From positions 42,617,832 through 42,681,831 of the forward strand of contig NC_053046.1 in assembly GCF_003473485.1 (NCBI RefSeq): DNA of 64,000 nt. The letters run 5' to 3'. This stretch comes from Medicago truncatula (taxonomy: Eukaryota > Streptophyta > Magnoliopsida > Fabales > Fabaceae). Below, one piece after another: positions 1 through 25,394 of this stretch; the stretch's first letter is position 1; every line of letters starts with the position of its first letter. The position numbers and the translations under genes were made by a program. Below the pieces are notes generated by a model that ran no database searches, was not told the DNA's origin, and saw only the letters and a list, made by a program, of their open reading frames with translations.

Positions 1-84
1 CATAAAGACCGTTGCCACTGAAAGCTGGGTGTTGATACACACCATCCTCTCTAATTCATCTATTTGCTCTTCTGGAAAATCCAT
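1..84 (-). CDS. 5' end of an unidentified minus-strand gene, cut by the window edge
   Basis: Reading leftward, an ATG at 84 opens 28 codons without a stop and runs off the window. The peptide starts MDFPEEQIDELERM and is acidic; nothing in it identifies a family. A TATATA stretch lies around 136-142, about 55 bases upstream of the ATG, which is a reasonable promoter distance. The bases between look like a short leader. This could equally be a chance ORF because only 84 bases are visible. No function is proposed. Confidence 0.35.
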   Translation of the reverse strand, partial: MDFPEEQIDELERMVCINTQLSVATVFM

Positions 85-1496
85 TGTTGAGAAGAAATTG
101 ATTTTGAGTCCAAGTAATGAAGTTTGAAGCACACATGGTGTATATATCAACACACCATTAAATACAAAACAAAGGGAAAACTTTCTAATTCTTCCTCTTT
201 AACTAAAATAGTAGTCTATGAAAAAACTCTTCCTTGTGATTTTCCATCTATAGTTTGCAATTAATGATATAATTATAACTATGCTTATATTGATCAATCG
301 TACAGAAGAAAATAGAAATCCACCAGCTTGCCAGCTAACTCAGTTCCATATTAGTGCAAAAAAAACTAAGAAAAAACAAATTGTTTTTATAAGGTGGACA
401 CTCCTTAATATTAGGTGGAAATCCGTGCGTGCAAGGATTTGATTATAATGTGTTAAGACCCTTAAAAAAAAAAGTGTTAAGAACATTTTAGTTAATAAAA
501 TAATATATTGATCGATGGATTTAAATGGTAAAATTACAAACAAATTCAAACATAAATTGACAACATATAACATTTATAATCCACTATGTGGTTAATGCAG
601 TTCACTTGAAGATTAATAAATTTAAAAATGTATTGCAACTCGTTATATGCCTATTTAAACACTCGAATACTTAGAAATTGCAAAGATGAATTATTAATTT
701 AATATAATTAGAGAGACTGTAGGAATAACTTTTCACTTTACTCATAGAGACAAATACATATAAGTCCACCATAATTAATAAGTGTATAACATTTGTAATT
801 TAAGGGATTGAAGCTAAATTAGTCCATCCAATTGGTACGGGAGCCCATCCAAATTGGTACCAGAGGGAATTGAACATAAAACCTCGAGGAGGAGCACACT
901 CAGGGGCAGAGGGAGTGGGGTGGCCAAGGGAGGCCATGGTCCCCTCAATTTTCTTATACTATTAGAATATTGCTATTTATGTTGTTATTTCACTAGAAAT
1001 GTCAACGTGGTCCCTCCATCATTAGCATTTTTTTTTTGAAGTCTTATATTATATGCATAAGTGAATCTAATTTTTCTATCTTCTCCCAATATATGTAACT
1101 TAAATTTCTCATATATGTAGTACATCTGAACAATTTTTTTGTTTAACTAGTGTATACTTTTTAAAATTTGTTCCCCCATTGTTTAATTTCTGGCTCCGCC
1201 TCTGAGGACACTCCTATATCCCAAGCGAATACCACCAGACCAACCCAAGTGATTGAAGTTGCCAACCTTTGTAACCCATGGTATGAAAATGAAATGAAAA
1301 AAAAAATTAATGGAGAAAAAGTGTTTTAACATTTATAAATTAAGAGATAAAAATGAGTTAAAAAAAAATTAAGTTGTGAAGTTTAAAAATAATTTACACA
1401 GATGATAAGGAGGTTATGAAAACACAAGACTTAAACTTTTGTGATAGGCCAAACCTTCTTTTGTCTACAATATTTACTTACAATGATACAAATATT
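85..1496. other. Intergenic, AT-rich, with one small hAT-type MITE
   Basis: No credible coding sequence is present; the short open frames lack ATG context, similarity or splice structure. The only structured element is the 304-bp hAT-like insertion at 901-1204. The rest is A/T-rich spacer. Confidence 0.6.
901..1204. mobile_element. hAT-like MITE with 8-bp target-site duplication
   Basis: The left end reads CAGGGGCAGAGGGAG and the reverse complement of the right end reads CAGAGGCGGAGCCAG, matching at 12 of 15 positions. The flanks are agcacact (893-900) and aggacact (1205-1212), 7 of 8 identical, as expected for a decayed hAT 8-bp duplication. The 304-bp length has no transposase, so it is non-autonomous. 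An in-frame stretch across it (854-1039) is incidental. Confidence 0.65.
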
Positions 1497-2718
1497 GCAT
1501 TCTGTCCAGATTATTGGAGGCAACTACAAAAAATATACATATGTTACAGAGCTATTAAGTTCAAAATGTGTCCAGTCATTTCAGTCCATAAGAGAAGAAG
1601 AGGTTTCAAAACTAGTTAAATCCATATGTACATGTGAAGGATCAATTGTTAATCTCACTCGGAACATATTCTCAATGACACATGAGATAACATCAAGAAC
1701 AGTTTTCGGCAAAAGGACCAAACACCAACAAGTGTTTATAACTGCAATGGAGGAAATAGTAAGTTTGTTGGGAGATTTTGTATTGCTGATCTGTATCCTT
1801 CTGTTAGAATATTGCTTCAGAGTGTGAGTAACGCAAAGACTGGACGTGAAAAACTTTGTAGAGAAACTGATACGATATTGCAAGACATCATCAATGATCA
1901 TAAAAACAGTCACGAAGAAGAAGATCTACTTGACGTCCTTCTCAAGTTTCAACAAGATAATAATAATCACTTGCAAAATCAGTTGACTGATGACAATATA
2001 AAGCAGTCATCCAGGTTAGACTATAACCAAACCAAACATATCTAGAAAAGTCTCTTTTTGTGATCGGTTTCTGTTAGTAACAGATTTAAAAGATTTTTTT
2101 TGCATTAGTTCATTATCTGATTTAAGAAGTTCTTATACTATATATGACATCAATCTATAACGGTTTTATGATCAGTATGAAAAGTCCTTTCTAACCGAAT
2201 AAAATAGACTCAGAATGTGATTTTGGTATTTGAAATATAGGAGGTTTTTCTTTTAGTTTCTGTAAAAATAAAATCTATATTGATCATGACATTTGCATTA
2301 ACCATGTCAACACTAGATAAACAAATGACGATTAAGACTAAAACAAGTCATTTTAGAAATGTCATGGTTGAATAAGCAAAAATAGAAATATTTAGGCCAA
2401 GAATATATATAATCTTGACTCATGTGTAATTTATGGGTTGTACTTGTATGAAATTGTACATAAGAAATTGCCACTGGTTTACATATATGGTAATAGATAG
2501 TCATAATTCATATGTAGGACTTGTTTTCTGCTGGTACTGAAACTTCGTCAGTGGTTGTCTTATGGGCGATGTCTGAGATGGCGAAGAACCCGAATGTGAT
2601 GGAAGAAGCACAAGCTGAGGTAAGAAGAGTGTTTGATATGAAAGGGTATGTGGATGAGACTGAGTTGCACTAATTGATATACTTGAAGTCTATCATCAAA
2701 GAAACACTGAAAGGTTTG
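1497..2718 (+). pseudogene. Cytochrome P450 (CYP71-clan) pseudogene, truncated at both ends
   Basis: Two exon remnants match the intact P450 at 33790-36740. The first (about 1497-2014) covers DYWRQLQK, then SFQSIREEEVSKL and the region up to TDDNIK. It needs frame changes near 1540 and again near 1785-1812. The second (about 2515-2718) begins after TATGTAG and carries the I-helix motif as AGTETS, then NPNVMEEAQAEVR. It has a TAA where the family has Gln in the LHQLxYLKxxIKE region, and ends just after KETL. The N-terminal membrane anchor, first ~120 residues, PERF and haem-binding loop are missing. The right end abuts the truncated RLP pseudogene on the opposite strand. Clearly nonfunctional. 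Confidence 0.88.
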
Positions 2719-2733
2719 TTAATAATCCTCATG

Positions 2734-4358
2734 ATTTGGATAGATCCACATAGACCAAACTTGGAAATATTTCTCCAAATGATTTGGGCAATTCAGTTAA
2801 ACTGAGAGAAGATAACTCCAATACTCTTAAGCTAGGGAAACTGTAATTGAACAGCTCAGAATCAGATTCAAAGTTAACTGATAATTGACTATTCTGAGAA
2901 AGGGAAAGACTTTCCAGATTTTGGAACTTCGAAAAGAGTTTAAAATTGACAAAACCACTCAAGTTATTTGAAGATAGACACAAGTTAGTAAGGTTTACAA
3001 GGTTGAAAAGTGATTCTGGAATATTTCCTTGTAACATGTTGTTGCACAAAAACATATACTCTAAGGAATGTGAGGAGATTGCAGTACTTATGTGCCCTGT
3101 AAACTGATTATTTGATAGATCTAAATCTACCAAATATGGCAAAGACAAAGACCAAGAAGGAATTGTCCCTTTCAGTGTGTTGTTATTGAGCCATAATGCT
3201 GTCAGGTTTGAAAGGACTGTTATTTTATTAGGTAGGTAACCTTCTAACTTATTAGACGAACAATCCAAATAAGAAAGCGATGTTAAGTGAAAGAGTGAAG
3301 ATGGGATTTGTCCTTCTAAGCAGTTATTCTTAAAATTGAGAGTTTTCAATTTGGTTAGGCCACCAAACACATCCGGAATTCGACCGATGAGTTTATTCCC
3401 TGAAAAATCCATGAGAGTGAGTTGTTTAAGGCTTGTAAGCCATGATGGAGGTAGCTCGCCTCCTACATTGTTTCCTGAGAGACTCAAGAAGGTAAGTTGT
3501 GTGAGGTTAGAGAAAAACTGTAGGATTGACCCTTGGAATTGACATTGTGAAATATCCAATACAGTAAGGGAAATGCTGCAACTCAACTTTGGAAGTTGAC
3601 CTCGAAGGTCGAAGTTAGCTGACATATATAGCTCTTGAAGTTTTGGCAAACAAAGAGTGTTTTCATTTGACATCATGTTTCCACTTAAACCAATTCCTTT
3701 AAGACTAATAGCAACCAAAGAAGATAGATTAAGAAATGAAAAAAATGAGCTTGGCGCAATGAAAGACATGTTTGTATGGTCAAAAACAAGCTCTGTCAAA
3801 GATGTTGCATTTTGCAGCAGCCTCTTCAAAGTGACTTCTTGTATCCACTTTAAATCGTCATTCATGGAGAGATCAAGTGACACCAATTTAGAAAGGTGTG
3901 AGATATAGGAAGAAACTTCACCTTGAATCTTGGTATCAGACAAGTCGAGGTGTGTAAGATTGACAAAAGCACCAAATTGGGATGAAAGTTGAGTTGGGAA
4001 TAATCTATTATGAGCAAGGTTGAGTGTTTGGAGATGAGAAAGATGAAAAAGTGTACTGTTGGGATGAATCATACCTTGAAGGCCATTGCAGCTGAGGTCT
4101 AAGCCAATTACGTGACCAGAAACTGTGTCACAGGTAACAAACACCAAGCCATGAGCAACAATCTGTACCATTTTGCCATGTTGATACCTCTGCATAAGCT
4201 AGTTTACCACAATTAGTATCAGTAGTATCTATGTTGAAAGAGGCTTTGAATTGAAGCAAGGAAGAACTGTCATCGAGGCGGCATAAAAAATGAGAAGAAG
4301 AAGATCTAACATGAGTGCACAAGAAAAACTGCAAACACAGAATTAGCAACCAACCCAT
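2734..4358 (-). pseudogene. LRR receptor-like protein pseudogene, copy 1 (5' two-thirds only)
   Basis: The ATG at 4358 opens a signal peptide (MGWLLILCLQFFL), then an LRRNT-like region with paired cysteines (TDCCSWLGV), then many plant extracellular LRRs of the LxxLxxLxLSxNxLxGxIP type. Against copy 2 (17078 leftward), a 4-base insertion near 4130-4140 breaks the frame within 80 codons of the start; the LRR frame resumes and stays open from 4195 to about 2737. The gene then stops in mid-LRR (LVYVDLS). The remaining LRRs, acidic spacer, transmembrane helix and cytoplasmic tail are absent, and the sequence joins a P450 remnant. Intact relatives are Cf-9/Cf-2-type RLPs at the plasma membrane. 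No product of that kind can come from this copy. Confidence 0.88.
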
Positions 4359-5200
4359 GTATGATCAGACTAGTTGTGGAGGAGCTTTAGTGTTTGCTAT
4401 TTGCTAGAAAGTGCACATGGAATTGCAAATGACGAATATATATTTATATAGCAAGATTTTATCATTACCAAAATGTCAAGGGAGTATTCAATTTCAGGAA
4501 AATTAAGGTTTTGGTGCAAATGAAGTATCATATGCAACTGCGGAGACTAATCTCTCGAGTCTTGTGGGACCTAAATGAGCGGTAAACTCTCTGTAAGAGT
4601 TTTAATGTTACTGCATATCCAAACTTGAGTTCGAATCTGGGTTTTTGGTTGAGCTAGAAGAGACTCATGCAATCTCATATAAACGCTCCTTGGTATTGTG
4701 CACACAACGTCTCTAAAGTATAAACTAAATGGACACAAATTTCTGAAATGGAAAAGTCAAAAGTTTAAATACTACAACAACTAACATATCATAAGTCTAC
4801 ATAATTTCTATATTTGACAAAGTTGTTGCATAGAAGTCAATTCTGATGCCAAAAATTTCTAACCCCTATGACACTCCTAATTGATTTTAACTTAACTAAT
4901 GGTGTACATAAAATTATCTAGGCTACTAATTTTCTCTTGACTCTTTCTCTGTCAAAGTTTTCCTTGCAAATAAGTAGGAAAGTACAAGGCATATATAAAT
5001 TTATATGAAGACTGATTGGCAATTTTATTAGCTGATAGATATACAAGTGACAAGATCACATGGAGATGAAATATTCAGGCTTTAACGTATTCTTCTTCTC
5101 GAGAGAAAGACGTGAAGTATTCTTGACTCTGCCCCTTTAGACTTGTCTGTCAATTTGATCAAGTCTCACCAGACCCGCCTGTTTGTTTTTAAAACCGATC
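4359..5200. repeat. RLP upstream / ABCC downstream spacer, duplicated at 17079-17950
   Basis: This 0.84-kb spacer between RLP copy 1 and ABCC copy A is nearly the same as 17079-17950 between RLP copy 2 and ABCC copy C, with small indels. It would hold the RLP promoter and the ABCC 3' flank. No ORF of note. It marks the two RLP+ABCC blocks as one duplicated segment. Confidence 0.75.
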
Positions 5201-11380
<6,180 letters not shown>

Positions 11381-11539
11381 AGTTATAAAAATTGGATTTT
11401 TTTTAATGATGTTTGTTATTGAGGTTGTTTGAAGAAAAGGGTATAGTGGGATAGTAAGAAAGATGAAATTTTTGAGGTTATAAAGGTCGGAAAAGTAGTG
11501 AGAGAAAGTCAAAAGTTTAGAGAGGGAAAGAAAATTCAA

Positions 11540-12305
11540 TGAAAAAAATGTGATTACTTGGGACTAGGGTTAACGTGGTGGCCAAGATTTGAGTGTTATG
11601 TGGTTGAAGGAAGAAACTAGGAAATGTGACTAAAACGATTCAAAGAGACAACAAGAACAAGGTTCATGTTTTTTCACTACTATGAAGAGTGAAATAATTG
11701 TAGAATTTTCAACATCATATACTACAAAAAATGCAACTCCAACGTCTCAATCACAAATGATGCATGCAGAACACTACTTGACTAGTTGACTTGCATGACA
11801 TCAATACTTTTAGTCCACACAAACTCAAAATATCTTGGAATATACCAAGAACTAAATAAATGTGGAATTTTTTTCAGGCTCTACTTTTGAAAAAGTAAAA
11901 TCCAATCCATCGAATATTAAAAACAAATATCCAATATGTCCTATTTTAATTTTTTTTCCCTTGAATATAATTGCACAAATTCATTGCAGAACAATATTAA
12001 TGCAACTATTCATATTATTTGAGTAACTATACCATGATAAAATCAAAGCATCTGAAGTAATTAGATTTTTTTTTTTTTTTCATTTTGTAATTCTTCCCTC
12101 CAACAAAATTCTTCAGCCTTGGAAAAAAAGCTGAAGTTGGAGTTCTAAAGCCTTATTCTTATATATTACATTTCTATTAAACATGCTTAATGGAAGAAGA
12201 ATTACAAAGCCTATTAATAAGATACTTCCCCCCTCCCCCAAAATTTTCGTCTTCATCAAGTTTTTATTTCGGACGGTAGACTTCTATCAGGGATCAACAG
12301 ATTTC
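11540..12305. other. Spacer between ABCC copies A and B, built of duplicated flanks
   Basis: 11540-11690 matches the 5' flank of copy C (about 24690-24848). 11697-11863 matches 27838-28008. 11955-12305 matches the 3' flank of copy C (about 18152-18496), including a long T run and a CCCCCCTCCCCC tract. No gene is seen. This is where the 5' flank of copy A meets the 3' flank of fragment B. Confidence 0.7.
11697..11863. repeat. ABCC upstream segment, second copy at 27838-28008
   Basis: About 167 bp starting attgtagaattttcaacatc is repeated with few differences at 27838-28008. Here it lies next to the ABCC-A 5' flank; at the other site it is ~3.3 kb from the ABCC-C start. It is the outer part of the ancestral upstream region. 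Confidence 0.8.
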
Positions 12306-13448
<1,143 letters not shown>

Positions 13449-14187
13449 CTTCATCACGGACAGCAAATCATTACAAATGGTGAAATAGAGCACAGACTTC
13501 TCATAAAAGAAAATGCTACAAGGTATTTGTATCCAAAGCACAATTTCATTGACAACAAATTTATAGGATCAACACTAACTCCAATTAGTGGAAAGGCTAT
13601 ATAGACTATTATAGAGGTGTCATGTAGGCAGAATTCTAGCTTAAGAATAAATTTTCAACAAAGGGTGGAACGGTTACATGAGATTGAAACATAGGCAGAA
13701 TTCAAGGTCAAAAATAAGTAATGTTTATAAACGTACATCTATGTATGACAATTTTTCTGAATGACATAAATGGATCTCCATTCATAAATAAAATTCTAAA
13801 GAAAACACAATGTAATAAAGTTATATCAATTAGAACAGTAACTTCAAGTTAGAATATGAAACAGGTTTGAACTCTACATCTTATTTTAAGATTAAATTAT
13901 TGCATATTATGAACTCTATATGTGACGGATAAACAAATCATATTTTAAACGATCTTTATAGTTGAACTTTATGTATCAGTGGATTCTCCTCTTAGTATTT
14001 CCCCTGGTATATAATATGTAACCGATGGTAACACAAGCTACAACCATTAAACCATGGAGAACCTGTGTAAGAGTGACAAGGTTTCTAGACTAGTGCAGAC
14101 AAATTTATTTATTTTAGGAAAAGTAGAGATAAAATAAAACAAAAATAATAAATCACAATAAAATATCCACATCAATCACCAATTATA
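13449..14187. other. Spacer between ABCC fragment B and RLP copy 2
   Basis: After about 13545 the resemblance to the ABCC intron ends. The remaining ~640 bp is AT-rich sequence in which no gene, clear repeat or terminal inverted repeat is seen. Confidence 0.5.
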
Positions 14188-17078
14188 TCACATATGCAGC
14201 AACTGATTCTGATTAATTCTTTCATGAGGCCTCATTCTTCTTGTCCTCCTACTATTAGGCTTTCCTCCAACCATACTCACAAGCCATTGAGGTTTTCCTA
14301 TTAACAACACAAAGCATCCTAATCCAACACCAAATACCATTCCACCTATAGCTACTGGTTGCCAACAAAATCCAAATTTTTGTTCATGCTCATCAGAATA
14401 TGTTGAAGGTGGAGAAATTTTGTTGCAATTTTTTGACAATGGAAGTCCACACAATCCATAGTTTCCCACATAGGAATCATTGGAAAAGGTATCAAACTGC
14501 TCTCCTCTAGCTATTGCTCCTTCAAGATGGTTTTGAGAGATATTCAAAACTGCAAGATAGTTTAAATTGGTTAACTCTGTAGGAATCCTACCAGTGAGCA
14601 TATTTGAGGAGAGATCCATTGATTCGATGTTTATCAAATTTCCAAAGGATTGAGGAATCGCACCAGTAAGTTTATTGTGGGAAAGGTTGAGTCCTATGAT
14701 TGCATGAAGCTCACCAATAACATTTGGAATGTCTCCTTCAAATTTGTTTCCTGAAAAATCAATACTTACAAAGATTGTAGGAATTATTGCATACGTGATA
14801 TCGATCCCTTTTGTTGTTGCATTCACAGAGTCGTAGAAAAACTCGTATGTACGGGTATATGTTGCAATTTTACCATCTTTTTCATGTATTAAAATTGTAC
14901 AGGAATAACATTCTTCATGGCTTCAAAATTTTCTGCGTAGAATTTCGGTATTGGACCACTGAAGTCATTGCATGAGATATCAAATATAATTAAATTGGGA
15001 AATGGATTTCTGTTGATCTTTAATTTGATAATGGAAATATGCAACTTATTGGCTCGCAAAACCAGTACTTTCAAATGTGACAAAGTTTGAAGCCAATGGG
15101 GAAACGTGTCCTTTATAATGTCATTACCAAGATTTAAAACCTCCAGGTTTCTGCAGTTGGACAAAGATTTTGGCAAAGGACCTACTAATTGGTTGCTATT
15201 AAGATTGAGTGTGCTGAAAGTCATACTTGAAAAGGTATTTGGCACAGAGCCATAAAGTTTATTCATCTCCATGTCCAAAACTTGAAGGAATGGTAAGTTT
15301 GCAAGGCACTGTGGGATCATACCTGTTCATTTGTTGTGGGACAAGTTAAGAATTAGAATTAGAGTTGCATTGCAAATTGACAAAGATATCTCACCCCCTA
15401 GTGAGTTGAAACTAAGATCAAGGGATCTCAGCCAGTAATGCTTTGAGAATTGGTCTATTGATGTGAACATGTTTCGAGAGAGGTTCGAAGATTGTAATAA
15501 AAACATATCTGGTAACCAATTTGGCACTCTTCCACTCAACTTATTATTGGATAGATCCACATAGACCAAACTTGGAAATATTTCTCCGAATGATTTGGGC
15601 AATTCAGTTAAACTGAGAGAAGATAATTCCAATACTCTTAAGCGAGGGAAACTGTAATTGAACAGCTCAGAATCAGATTCAAAGTTCACTGATAATCGAC
15701 TATTCTGAGAAAGGGAAAGACTTTCCAGATTTTGGAACTTCGAGAAGAGTTTAAAATTGACAAAACCACTCAAGTTATTTGAAGATAGACACAAGTTAGT
15801 AAGGTTTACAAGGTAGAAAAGTTTTCTGGAATATTTCCTTGTAACATGTTGCACAAAAACATATACTCTAAGGAATATGAGGAGTTGTCCCTTTCAATGT
15901 GTTGTTATTGAGCCATAATGCTGTTAGATTTGAAAGGCCTGTTATTTTGTCAGGTAGGTAACCTTCTAACTTATTAGAAGAACAATCCAAATAAGAAAGC
16001 AATGTTAAGTGAAAGAGTGAAGATGGGATTTGTCCTTTTAAATAGTTATTCTTAAGATAGAGAGTTTTCAATTTTGTTAGGCCACCAAACACATCCGGAA
16101 TTCGACCGATGAGTTTATTCCCTGAAAAATCCATGAGAGTGAGTTGTTTAAGGCTTGAAAGCCATGATGGTGGTAGCTCACCTCCTACATTGTTTCCTGA
16201 GAGACTCAAGAAGGTAAGTTGTGTGAGGTTAGAGAAAAACTGTAGGATTGACCCTTGGAATTGACATCGTGAAAGATCCAATATATTAAGGGAAGTGCTG
16301 CAACTCAACTTTGGAAGTTGACCTTGAAGGTCGAAGTTAGCTGACATATATAGCTCTTGAAGTTTTGGCAAACAAAGAGTGTTTTCATTTGACATCATGT
16401 TTCCACTTAAACCAGTTCCTTTAAGACTAGTAGTAATCAAAGAAGATAGATTAAGAAATGAAAAAAATGAGCTTGGCGCGATGAAAGACATGTTTGTATG
16501 GTCAAAAACAAGCTCTCTGTCAAAGATGTTTCATTTTGCAGCAGCCTCTTCAAAGTGACTTCTTGTATCCACTTTAAATTGTCATTCATGGAGAGATCAA
16601 GTGACACTAAGTTAGAAAGGTGTGAGATACAGGAAGAAACTTCACCTTGAATCTCGGTATCAGACAAGTTGAGGTGTGTGAGATTGACAAAAGCACCAAA
16701 CTGAGATGAAAGTTGAGTTGGGAATAATCTATTATGAGCAAGGTTGAGTGTTTGGAGATGAGAAAGATGAAAAAGTGTACTGTTGGGATGAATAATACCT
16801 TGAAGGTCATTGCAGCTGAGGTCTAAGCCAATTACGTGACCAGAAATTGTGTCACAGGTGACACCAAGCCATGAGCAACAATCTGTACCATTTTGCCATG
16901 TTGATACCTCTGCATAAGCTAGTTTACCACAATTAGTATCAGTAGTATCTATGTTGAAAGAGGCTTTGAATTGAAGCAAGGAAGAACTGTCATCGAGGCA
17001 GCATATAAAATGAGAAGAAGATATAACATGAGTGAGCAACAAGAAAAACTGCAAACACAGAATTAGCAACCAACCCAT
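14188..17078 (-). pseudogene. LRR receptor-like protein pseudogene, copy 2 (full length, several breaks)
   Basis: The ATG at 17078 gives a signal peptide (MGWLLILCLQFFLLLTH), a Cys-paired N-cap (TDCCSWLGVTCDT), about 25 or more extracellular LRRs, a C-terminal LRR cap, an acidic patch, a transmembrane helix (PVAIGGMVFGVGLGCFVLLIG split by one turn) and a short basic tail (RRTRRMRP), ending at TGA 14188. This is the Cf-9/Cf-2-type RLP layout: no kinase, plasma membrane, pathogen or developmental ligand sensing. Breaks against copy 1 and the family pattern: a 2-base CT insertion near 16514; a ~95-bp deletion near 15882 with small indels at about 15817 and 15851; an in-frame TGA at 15327-15329 within NKxTG; a frame change near 14880. 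No uninterrupted product is possible. Confidence 0.88.
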
Positions 17079-18496
17079 GTATGATGTATGATCAGACTAG
17101 TTGTGGAGGAGCTCAAGGGTTTACTATTTGCTAGAGAGTGCACATGGAATTGCAAATGATGAATATATAATTATATAGCCAGATTTTATCATTACCAAAA
17201 TGTCAAGGGATCGAATTTGGTATAAACAAAGTATCATCCACGTGCATGCAACAGCGGAGACTAATCTCTCGAGTCTTGTGGGACCCAAATGAGCGGTAAA
17301 CTCTCTGTAAGAGTTTTAACATTACTGCATATCCAAACTTGAGTTCGAATCCGGGTTTTTGGTTGAGCTAGAAGAGACTCATGCAATCTCATATAAACGC
17401 TCTTTGGTATTGTGCACACAACGTCTCTAAAGTATAAACTAAATGGACCAAAAATTCTGAAATGGAAAGGTCAAAATCAGGACACCATGTATATTCAATG
17501 AATCTATAAACATTACAACTAATATATCATAAGTCTTAATAATTTCTATATTTGACAAAGTTGTTGCATATAAGTCAATTCTGATGCCAAAAATTTCTAA
17601 CCCCTACGACATTCCTAATTGATTTTAACTTAACTAATGTTGTACATAAAGTTATCTAGGCTACTAATTTTCTCCTGACTCTTTCTCTGTCTAAGTCTTC
17701 CTTGCAAATAAGTAGGAAAGTACAAGGTGTATATAAATTTATATGATGACTGATTGACAATTTTATTAGTTGATAGATATAAAAGTGACAAGATCACATG
17801 CAGACGAGATATTCAGGCATTTGCGTATTCTTCTCTCAAGAGAGATGAAAAGTATTCTTGACACTGCCTCTTTAGACTTGTCTGTCATCTTGTTCAGGTC
17901 TCACCAGACCCGGCTGTTTGTTTTTAAAACCGATCCCATCGGACCAGCCTGTGTGATTTTTGTTGTGTATCAATATTCTCATCAGAGAATAGTCGATGGG
18001 ATTCAAATTTCTTGACTCTAGTAGTCACTCTTACACACAGGTTCTCCATGGAAAATTATTCTTAAAAATAAATTTAAAAGACTTGAAACAAACCATTTAT
18101 ATTAACTACCTATGTTATATAGATTTGAAGGGATTCCGATTATATTTCCCTTGAATATAATTGTACAAATTCATTACAGAACAATATTAATGCAACTATT
18201 CATATTATTTGAGTAACTATACCATGATAAAATCAAAGCATCTGAAGTAATTAGATTTTTTTTTTTTTTTTCATTTTGTAATTCTTCCCTCCAACAAAAT
18301 TCTTCAGCCTTGGAAAAAAAGCTGAAGTTGGAGTTCTAAAGCCTTATTCTTATATATTACATTTCTATTAAACATGCTTAATGGAAGAAGAATTACAAAG
18401 CCTATTAATAAGATACTTCCCCCCTCCCCCAAAATTTTCGTCTTCATCAAGTTTTTATTTCGGACGGTAGACTTCTATCAGGGATCAACAGATTTC
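17079..18496. other. Spacer between RLP copy 2 and ABCC copy C
   Basis: 17079-17950 repeats 4359-5200. About 17950-18150 has no counterpart in block 1. 18152-18496 repeats 11955-12305 and carries the C-rich tract and T run. The ABCC-C 3' UTR should lie in the last few hundred bases. No further gene is visible. Confidence 0.6.
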
Positions 18497-24537
<6,041 letters not shown>

Positions 24538-24848
24538 AGTTATAAAAATTGGATTTTTTTTAATGATGTTTGTTATTGAGGTTGTTTGAAGAAAAGGGTA
24601 TAGTGGGATAGTAAGAAAGATGAAATTTTTGAGGTTATAAAGGTCGGAAAAGTAGTGAGAGAAAGTCAAAAGTTTAGAGAGAGAAATAAAGTCAAGGTAA
24701 AAATGTGATTACTTGGGATTGTGGTTAACGTGGTAGCCAAGATTTGAGTGTTAGTGGTTGAAGGAAGAAACTAGGAAATGTGACAAAAAACGATTGAAAG
24801 AGACAAGAACAAAGATTTGGTGTTTTTTAACTACTATGAAGAGTGACA
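24538..24848. promoter_or_regulatory. ABCC-C 5' flank, conserved with copy A
   Basis: About 24538-24848 is nearly identical to about 11381-11690 upstream of copy A, so it is likely leader and proximal promoter. Similarity stops abruptly at about 24848, where foreign sequence begins, so copy C lacks the more distal sequence that copy A keeps next to its gene. No single TATA box is convincing. Confidence 0.5.
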
Positions 24849-24900
24849 GTAATTAATACTATGATTTGAATTGAATAAAATAATGATTAGGTTTTGAATG

Positions 24901-25080
24901 AAACAGAGAAACAGGGAGCAGTACACGAACTATGAGAAGATAGTTGCTTCAATCTAGATATTCTGTTGTTTTAATTAAGATATGTTGTGTTCAATGTTCA
25001 TTTATTAAGATATGTTGTGTTAATTTATTAAGATATGTTGTGTTAACTAAACAGAGAAACAGGGAGCAGTATACGAACTA
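24901..25080. repeat. Short interspersed repeat patch
   Basis: A 32-bp word beginning aaacagagaaacagggagca occurs at 24901-24932 and again at 25049-25080 with one difference. Between them ttaagatatgttgtgtt occurs three times. This resembles replication slippage or a minisatellite seed. Confidence 0.7.
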
Positions 25081-25394
25081 TTTTATTAAATTATATTTGT
25101 TAATTGTTAATTGTACCTATAATGATGTTAATTGTTAGTATCATCGCCTATTAAAATGCTATTTGATGGAGCAAAAATTTATATTATATTTATTATGATG
25201 TCATAACAAAAGATAAACAAGATTTGTTTTAAATATTATATCTATAATTTTTTGGTTATAGTTTACAAGTGTTAACGCAATAAAATAGTATATATAAGAG
25301 CACGAGAGTGACCGTCAAAACAGTATTAATAATAATTCAGACATATATTATATATATTGTAAATAATTTTTAACGATGATGATGTAGTAATTAT

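Noticed and set aside
854-1039. Open frame of ~60 codons in the hAT MITE
   Set aside because: It starts outside and ends inside a transposon with target duplications; no similarity and no promoter.
24538-24669. Upstream in-frame extension of ABCC-C beginning at TTG
   Set aside because: No ATG occurs in it; the first ATG (24537) gives the family-like N-terminus. The same holds for copy A upstream of 11380.
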